A stretch of DNA of 64,000 bases. Origin: Hymenobacter busanensis. GTDB lineage: Bacteria; Bacteroidota; Bacteroidia; Cytophagales; Hymenobacteraceae. Below the pieces are notes generated by a model. That model did not search any database, was not told where the DNA came from, and saw nothing but the letters and a program-made list of their open reading frames with translations. Positions 59,977 to 64,000 of this stretch are shown here, in pieces. The first letter of the stretch is position 1. Each line of letters opens with the position of its first letter. The stretch spans positions 62,001 through 126,000 of the forward strand of contig NZ_VTWU01000009.1 in NCBI RefSeq assembly GCF_008727865.1, given 5' to 3'. Made by a program: the position numbers and the translations under genes.

Positions 59977-60011
59977 GCCGCATTGCAATACGCCGTTTAA
60001 TATCTCTGCAG

Positions 60012-60368
60012 ATGGGGTTGAGTGTAGACGAAGTGCTGGAAGCGCAGAAACAGGTATGTGCTGTGCATGGTGTGGATTTCTGTCTTATCGAACCAGATGC
60101 CATAGTTGGAGCTAGCCGCAACCATGGGCTTGAGGCACCCACGCATGGCTTGCGCCACGCCGATGCTGGTGATTCATCAGGGTGGTTTTTGTGGTCGGGT
60201 GAGTACTCAGCGGCTGATGATTTCTTCGAGCCCGTCCATCTACGCCACCTGATTGAGCGCGCTCCGGAAGTCATTCGCTACTTAGCTTTGCCGCCAGGTT
60301 TTCGTTTCCTCAACGACGACGCCTGCTACGAAGACATATGGTTTGATGAAGCGCTGCTGCTTCCCTGA
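60012..60368 (+). CDS. Hypothetical protein, possibly Imm33/DUF2185-like
   Basis: The protein has 118 residues from ATG 60012. It starts MGLSVDEVLEAQKQVCAVHGVDFC and contains GLRHADAGDSSGWFLWSGEY, FFEPVHLRHLIERAPEV, YLALPPGFRFLNDD and YEDIWFDEALL. The GWYxWSGE-FFxPxH-GxRFL-WFDExLL pattern occurs in Bacteroidota proteins that I associate loosely with immunity-type Imm33/DUF2185 families; this is uncertain. The frame continues upstream to 59847, but that part overlaps the DUF433 frame in a different phase and is not family-like. It lies 13 bases before tsaB. No toxin gene is adjacent. Confidence 0.5.
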   Translation: MGLSVDEVLEAQKQVCAVHGVDFCLIEPDAIVGASRNHGLEAPTHGLRHADAGDSSGWFLWSGEYSAADDFFEPVHLRHLIERAPEVIRYLALPPGFRFLNDDACYEDIWFDEALLLP

Positions 60369-60381
60369 TTTTGCGCCATTC

Positions 60382-61074
60382 ATGCCCCTCCTTCTCGCCC
60401 TTGAAACTTCCTCCCCCGTCTGCTCGGTAGCTCTGACGCAAGACGGCGCTCTGCTTGCCTCAGCCGAACTGCGGCTCGAAAAGTCACACTCTTCGCACCT
60501 CACCGTGCTCATCGAGCAGCTCGTAGCCAATGCTGGCTTCGCGTTGCGCGACCTTGCCGCCGTGGCCGTGGCCGACGGACCCGGCTCCTACACCGGCCTG
60601 CGCATCGGTGCGGCGGCCGCCAAGGGCCTGTGCTACGCCCTCGAAATTCCGTTGATTGCCATCGGCACGCTGCCGGCGCTGGCCCACCAGGTAGCGCGGC
60701 AGGTACCCGGTGCCGCGCGCTACCGCTTCGCGCCCCTGCTCGATGCCCGCCGCATGGAAGTGTATGCGGCGCTCTACGCCGCCGACGGCACCGAGCTACT
60801 GGCCCCCGCGCCCCTCATTCTTGAGGCCGACAGTTTCGCCGCCGAGCTGGCCGCTGATCCGGTGGTGTTCTTCGGCAGCGGCGCGACCAAGTTTCAGCCC
60901 CTTGTGGCCAATAACCCCAACGCCGCGTTCCTGTCCGACGTGCAGCCCTCGGCCATTGCCGTGGCCCAGCTAGCTGAAGCGGCCTATGCCCGTCAGGATT
61001 TCCGCGACGTGGCCTATTACGAGCCCTTCTACCTGAAAGAAGTATACACCACTACGCCCAAATCGGCAGGATAA
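60382..61074 (+). CDS. tsaB: tRNA threonylcarbamoyladenosine biosynthesis protein TsaB
   Basis: The protein has 230 residues. TsaB is the inactive sugar-kinase-fold partner of TsaD in making t6A at position 37 of ANN-decoding tRNAs. Signature segments: LLALETSSPVCSVAL (nucleotide-fold start), SHSSHLTVLIEQLV, AVAVADGPGSYTGLRIG (the GPGSFTGLR motif), AAAKGLCYALEIPLIAIGTL and LLDARRMEVYAALY. The C-terminus (YYEPFYLKEV) is typical. The ATG at 60382 is chosen because it begins the ribonuclease H-like strand; an earlier in-frame ATG lies inside the preceding gene. It follows the hypothetical gene by 13 bases. Confidence 0.95.
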   Translation: MPLLLALETSSPVCSVALTQDGALLASAELRLEKSHSSHLTVLIEQLVANAGFALRDLAAVAVADGPGSYTGLRIGAAAAKGLCYALEIPLIAIGTLPALAHQVARQVPGAARYRFAPLLDARRMEVYAALYAADGTELLAPAPLILEADSFAAELAADPVVFFGSGATKFQPLVANNPNAAFLSDVQPSAIAVAQLAEAAYARQDFRDVAYYEPFYLKEVYTTTPKSAG

Positions 61075-61116
61075 CCAACTGGATGCCGCCAGCCGCCAGG
61101 GTGCCGCGAGCCGCTG

Positions 61117-61124
61117 TACCTTTG
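61117..61124 (+). promoter_or_regulatory. -7 box of the DUF2480 gene
   Basis: TACCTTTG, 86 bases before ATG 61211. Confidence 0.55.
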
Positions 61125-61210
61125 CCGGGTTGCGTCGGCACAAACGAAACCCGTGCGGTGTTGTTGTAGCAGCATTACCCGCGGCTGCGGCCGCCACTCC
61201 CATTACTGTC

Positions 61211-61720
61211 ATGGACGAAATCATCAACCGCGTCGCGCAAAGCGCCCTCGTCAGCTTCAATCTTGAAGACCTGAAGCACCCTGGCGAGCGGGTCGTGTAC
61301 GACATCAAGGACAACCTCTTTCACGGCCTAATCCTGCGCGAAAAAGACTTCCGCGACTTCATCAAGACCCACGACTGGAGCCAGTACGACGGCAAGAACG
61401 TGGCCATCGTGTGCTCAGCCGACGCTATTGTGCCCACCTGGGCCTACATGCTGCTGGCCTCGAAGCTGCAGGGCCACGCCCACCGCTACGTGTTTGGCAA
61501 CCTCGATGCTCTGGAGCAGGAGCTGTTCCACGAAGCCATTGCCGCTGTGGATGCCGAGGAATACCGCGACGCCAAAGTGGTGGTGAAAGGCTGCGGCCAG
61601 GACCCCGTGCCTACCTACGCCTACGTGGCCATCATGCAGAAGCTGCTGCCGGTGGCGGCCAGCGTCATGTATGGTGAGCCGTGCAGCACCGTGCCCCTCT
61701 ACAAGCGCCCGAAAGCGTAA
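61211..61720 (+). CDS. DUF2480 family protein
   Basis: The protein has 169 residues and no signal peptide or membrane segment. Its sequence matches the Bacteroidota DUF2480 family: IINRVAQSALVSFNLEDL, YDIKDNLFHGLILREKDFRDF, SQYDGKNVAIVCSADAIVPTWAYMLL spread over residues 60-90, then VVVKGCGQDPVPTYAYVAIM and CSTVPLYKRPK. The function of the family is unknown; the conserved CSADAIVP and VKGCG segments suggest a binding site. The ATG at 61211 is the canonical start. It has a -7 box at 61117. An interspersed repeat follows. Confidence 0.88.
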   Translation: MDEIINRVAQSALVSFNLEDLKHPGERVVYDIKDNLFHGLILREKDFRDFIKTHDWSQYDGKNVAIVCSADAIVPTWAYMLLASKLQGHAHRYVFGNLDALEQELFHEAIAAVDAEEYRDAKVVVKGCGQDPVPTYAYVAIMQKLLPVAASVMYGEPCSTVPLYKRPKA

Positions 61721-61750
61721 CCTCTCGGTTTATTTATTGCTTCAGCGCAT

Positions 61751-61851
61751 CATGCTGGGCTTGTCGAAGCCTCTCTACAGTTTCCGTGGATAGTAAAATT
61801 CTATCCAGAGAAGCAGGTAGAGATGCTTCGGCAGGCCCAGCATGACGTTCT
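61751..61851. repeat. Interspersed palindromic repeat, copy 2
   Basis: Two 28-base arms (61751-61778 and 61817-61844) are complementary at 25 of 28 positions. Inside lies a second stem, TGGATAG/CTATCCA (61787-61807), giving a clover-like fold. The end 61820-61851 is related to 24763-24794. No coding capacity, so a MITE/REP-like element. Confidence 0.7.
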
Positions 61852-61875
61852 TTAGGACACCTTATATTGCTTTCG

Positions 61876-63204
61876 ATGCCTCAACCGACCGCTCCCGTCT
61901 ACAAAATCGGCCTCTACACCGGCATTGCCATTGTGGTGGCCAACATGGTGGGCACGGGCGTATTCACCAGCCTCGGGTTTCAGGTGCTTGGCATCCGGAG
62001 CGGTTTTGCCCTGCTCATGCTGTGGCTGGTGGGAGGCGTTATTGCGCTGTGCGGCGCGCTGTGCTACGGAGAGTTGGCGGCCGCCCTACCGCGTTCGGGC
62101 GGCGAATACCATTACCTGTCGCGCATTTACCACCCAGCCGTGGGATTTTTGTCGGGTTGGGTTTCGGCCACGGTGGGGTTTGCGGCGCCCACGGCGCTGG
62201 CAGCCATTGCGCTGGGCCGCTATGCCACCAGTGTGTGGCCCGAGCTGCACGCGGGCCTGCTCTCGTTGCTGGCCGTGGCCCTCATCACCATTGTGCACCT
62301 GATTAGTCAGCGCGCCGGCAGCCGTTTCCAGATAGTCGTTACGGCGCTCAAAGTAGCGCTTCTTCTGCTCTTCATCGGGGCCGGGCTGCTAGCCGAGCCG
62401 CAGCCGCTAGCCTTTCGCCCCAGCGCCCCCGATTGGCAGGCCTTGTGCACGCCAGCCTTTGCGGTGTCGCTCATTTATGTATCCTACGCCTACTCGGGCT
62501 GGAATGCGGCGGTGTACTTGGCCGGTGAAGTGGAACAGCCCCAGCGCAATCTGCCGCGGGCCTTGCTCATCGGTACCGCCACGGTGGCCCTGTTGTACGT
62601 GCTGCTGAATTACGTCTTTCTGCGCACTACGCCCCTGAACATGCTGGCCGGGCAGCTGGAAATTGGTTACCTGTCCGCTAATCAGATTTTCGGCGTGGGC
62701 ACCGGTCAGCTTATGGGGGCCGTCATTGCATTGTTGCTCGTCTCCACTGTCAGCTCCATGATATACGCCGGGCCGCGCATCATCCAGATCATGGGCGAAG
62801 ACCTACCGGCCCTGCGGTGGTTGGCGCGCCGCAGCCGCCGCGGCTTGCCAGTACGCGCTACGCTGTTGCAAAGCTTGCTAACAGTGGTATTCATCATCAC
62901 TGCCACCTTCGAGCAGGTGCTGGTCTACGCCGGTTTTGTGCTGAGTCTGTTCACATTTCTGACGGTACTTGGCCTGTTTGTGCTGCGGTGGCGGCAGCCC
63001 GAATTGCCGCGGCCTTACCGCACTTGGGGGTACCCGCTCACGCCGCTGGTATTCCTCGCCCTCAACGGCTGGACGCTGGCCTTCCTCCTGCGCGACAAGT
63101 TTGCGGAGTCGATGCTAGGCCTCGCCACGGTGCTCGTCGGGTTGCTCGTGTATGCGGCGTTGGCCGGTTGGGGAAGAATGCGCCGCAAGATTTCGGTAGG
63201 GTAG
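61876..63204 (+). CDS. APC-family amino acid permease
   Basis: The protein has 442 residues and twelve predicted membrane segments. The family signature is clear near the N-terminus: KIGLYTGIAIVVANMVGTGVF and the GxGIFxxxG-like start with GTGVFTSLGF, followed by CYGELAAALPRSGGEYHYLSR, the conserved helix 2-3 region. FAVSLIYVSYAYSGWNAAVYLAGEV and later TWGYPLTPLVFL fit the APC superfamily. It is an inner-membrane transporter for amino acids or related amines; the substrate is not decided. The ATG at 61876 is used; the upstream TTG adds only three residues. The repeat element lies immediately upstream. Confidence 0.9.
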   Translation: MPQPTAPVYKIGLYTGIAIVVANMVGTGVFTSLGFQVLGIRSGFALLMLWLVGGVIALCGALCYGELAAALPRSGGEYHYLSRIYHPAVGFLSGWVSATVGFAAPTALAAIALGRYATSVWPELHAGLLSLLAVALITIVHLISQRAGSRFQIVVTALKVALLLLFIGAGLLAEPQPLAFRPSAPDWQALCTPAFAVSLIYVSYAYSGWNAAVYLAGEVEQPQRNLPRALLIGTATVALLYVLLNYVFLRTTPLNMLAGQLEIGYLSANQIFGVGTGQLMGAVIALLLVSTVSSMIYAGPRIIQIMGEDLPALRWLARRSRRGLPVRATLLQSLLTVVFIITATFEQVLVYAGFVLSLFTFLTVLGLFVLRWRQPELPRPYRTWGYPLTPLVFLALNGWTLAFLLRDKFAESMLGLATVLVGLLVYAALAGWGRMRRKISVG

Positions 63205-63248
63205 GGGCTCAACGGGCATGAGGGTCGTATTACGGAGTGGTCGGTTGT

Positions 63249-63256
63249 TATCTTTC
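63249..63256 (+). promoter_or_regulatory. Weak -7 box of the last lipoprotein gene
   Basis: TATCTTTC, one base off TAnnTTTG, 26 bases before ATG 63283. Confidence 0.35.
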
Positions 63257-63282
63257 CAGCCAAATCAGCGCCCTTCTTACCA

Positions 63283-64000
63283 ATGTTCGTTTTCTCTCGT
63301 CGGTGGTTTCTGCCGTTTGTGCTTGTTGCCGCATTTGCCTGCTCCGAGCAGAAATCTACCCCAGCAGTGGAGGCAACGGCGCCAACCCAACCGCCGCCCG
63401 ATACTGTCGCTACCACTACGCCGGAGCCCGCTGCTGCGCCCGTCGCCGCCGATACGTCCGATGTGCAGGATGTAGCGGCTTTCATAGCCGGTCTGCCGGT
63501 CAAAAGCTCCTCTGAGTTGCGCGCCTACGCCACCCGCCCCGAGTGGCAGCGCTTTGCCGCCGATGCCGAGCAAAGCTGGCGCAAGTACCACAGCACCCGC
63601 ACCGACAAAATCGAAGCCTGGGCCCAGCAGGAGCTGGATTCAGTACGCCGCAACAGCCCGGTAGTCTTTTACCCCTTCAGTGGCCCCGATTTTCTGAACG
63701 CCACCACCATGCTGCCGGGCAGCTCCACCTACGTCTTGGTCGGCTTGGAGCCGGTGGGCTCGGTGCCCAGCCGCGCCTCGCTCGAAAATCCCAAGCTCTT
63801 CAATGCCATCAAAACCTCGTTGTGGTCGGTGCTCAGCTTTAGCTTTTTCAGCACCAACAGCATGGCCGTCGACCTCAAATCGGTAGAGCTCGACGGCGCG
63901 TTGCCGCTCATCATGCTCTTTGCCGCCCGCACCGATCATCAAGTTATCGATGTGCGAAATGTACAGTTAAATCGAGCCGGCGAGCTAGCTTCTGTCGATT
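63283..64000 (+). CDS. Lipoprotein, unknown function (partial, runs off the right edge)
   Basis: The frame from ATG 63283 is open for 239 codons to the edge of the window. A lipoprotein signal with lipobox (FVLVAAFAC, Cys at about residue 20) is followed by a Thr/Pro/Ala-rich linker to about residue 65. The globular part has AFIAGLPVKSSSELRAYATR, WQRFAADAEQSWRKYHSTR, VVFYPFSGPDFLNATTMLPG and STYVLVGLEPVGSVP. Bacteroidota lipoproteins with YPFSGPDF and YVLxGLEPVG segments exist, but I cannot name a function. The C-terminus is missing. Confidence 0.65.
   Translation, partial: MFVFSRRWFLPFVLVAAFACSEQKSTPAVEATAPTQPPPDTVATTTPEPAAAPVAADTSDVQDVAAFIAGLPVKSSSELRAYATRPEWQRFAADAEQSWRKYHSTRTDKIEAWAQQELDSVRRNSPVVFYPFSGPDFLNATTMLPGSSTYVLVGLEPVGSVPSRASLENPKLFNAIKTSLWSVLSFSFFSTNSMAVDLKSVELDGALPLIMLFAARTDHQVIDVRNVQLNRAGELASVD

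Overview
The window looks like a GC-rich chromosome segment from an aerobic member of the Bacteroidota, most probably a Hymenobacter-like Cytophagales bacterium. The evidence is: repeated promoters of the Bacteroidota type (TAnnTTTG at -7, sometimes with TTG about 19-20 bases upstream) in place of sigma70 boxes; cargo proteins with type IX secretion (T9SS) C-terminal domains, including two large gliding-motility-type surface proteins; a SusR-like hybrid two-component regulator; and Bacteroidota-restricted families (DUF3078, DUF2480, DUF433, CHU_C-type sorting domains). No plasmid, phage, insertion sequence or CRISPR array is visible. The content is mostly housekeeping and cell envelope.

Layout. 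1-5.6 kb: the end of mscL, then envelope proteins (DUF3078 barrel, lipoproteins, OmpA-like protein, a beta-barrel with an Ala/Lys/Pro linker, a Tic20-like membrane protein). 5.8-8.9 kb: a one-protein two-component system. 9-14.3 kb: the rimP-nusA-infB transcription/translation operon with structured leader and spacers. 14.3-21.9 kb: two paralogous T9SS type-B surface proteins that share a 146-base identical block. 22-26.5 kb: an EEP-family hydrolase, cysS, an M28 peptidase and a GNAT enzyme. 26.6-32.1 kb: two paralogous secreted alpha/beta hydrolases around a T9SS cargo and an LD-carboxypeptidase. 32.2-36.7 kb: a methionine operon transcribed leftward (metY-like, metX, hom), preceded by a consensus promoter, a SAM-I riboswitch and a short frame ending in five Cys codons, Trp and two stops. 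36.9-43 kb: LysM protein, lipoprotein, an erythromycin-esterase fusion, an LPG-synthase-type membrane protein and galT. 43-49.5 kb: dxs, a SRPBCC protein, YceI, a GNAT-like protein, upp and a small membrane protein. 49.6-56.6 kb: DEAD-box helicase, lipoproteins, tRNA-His, PfkB kinase and an M61 peptidase. 56.7-64 kb: rpmH-rnpA-S41 peptidase, a membrane protein with an apparent frameshift, a DUF433 gene with an apparent nonsense mutation, tsaB, DUF2480, an APC permease and a truncated lipoprotein at the edge.

Working together: metX makes O-acetylhomoserine, metY converts it with sulfide to homocysteine, and hom supplies homoserine, so one transcript carries the branch from aspartate semialdehyde to homocysteine. 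The leader appears able to sense SAM through the aptamer and possibly Cys-tRNA charging through the poly-Cys frame; this two-signal leader is the most interesting element found. Other points are a terminator-like hairpin in the rimP-nusA-infB leader, three genes whose -7 box lies 4-5 bases from the start codon (probable leaderless mRNAs), and a short interspersed repeat family with two members.
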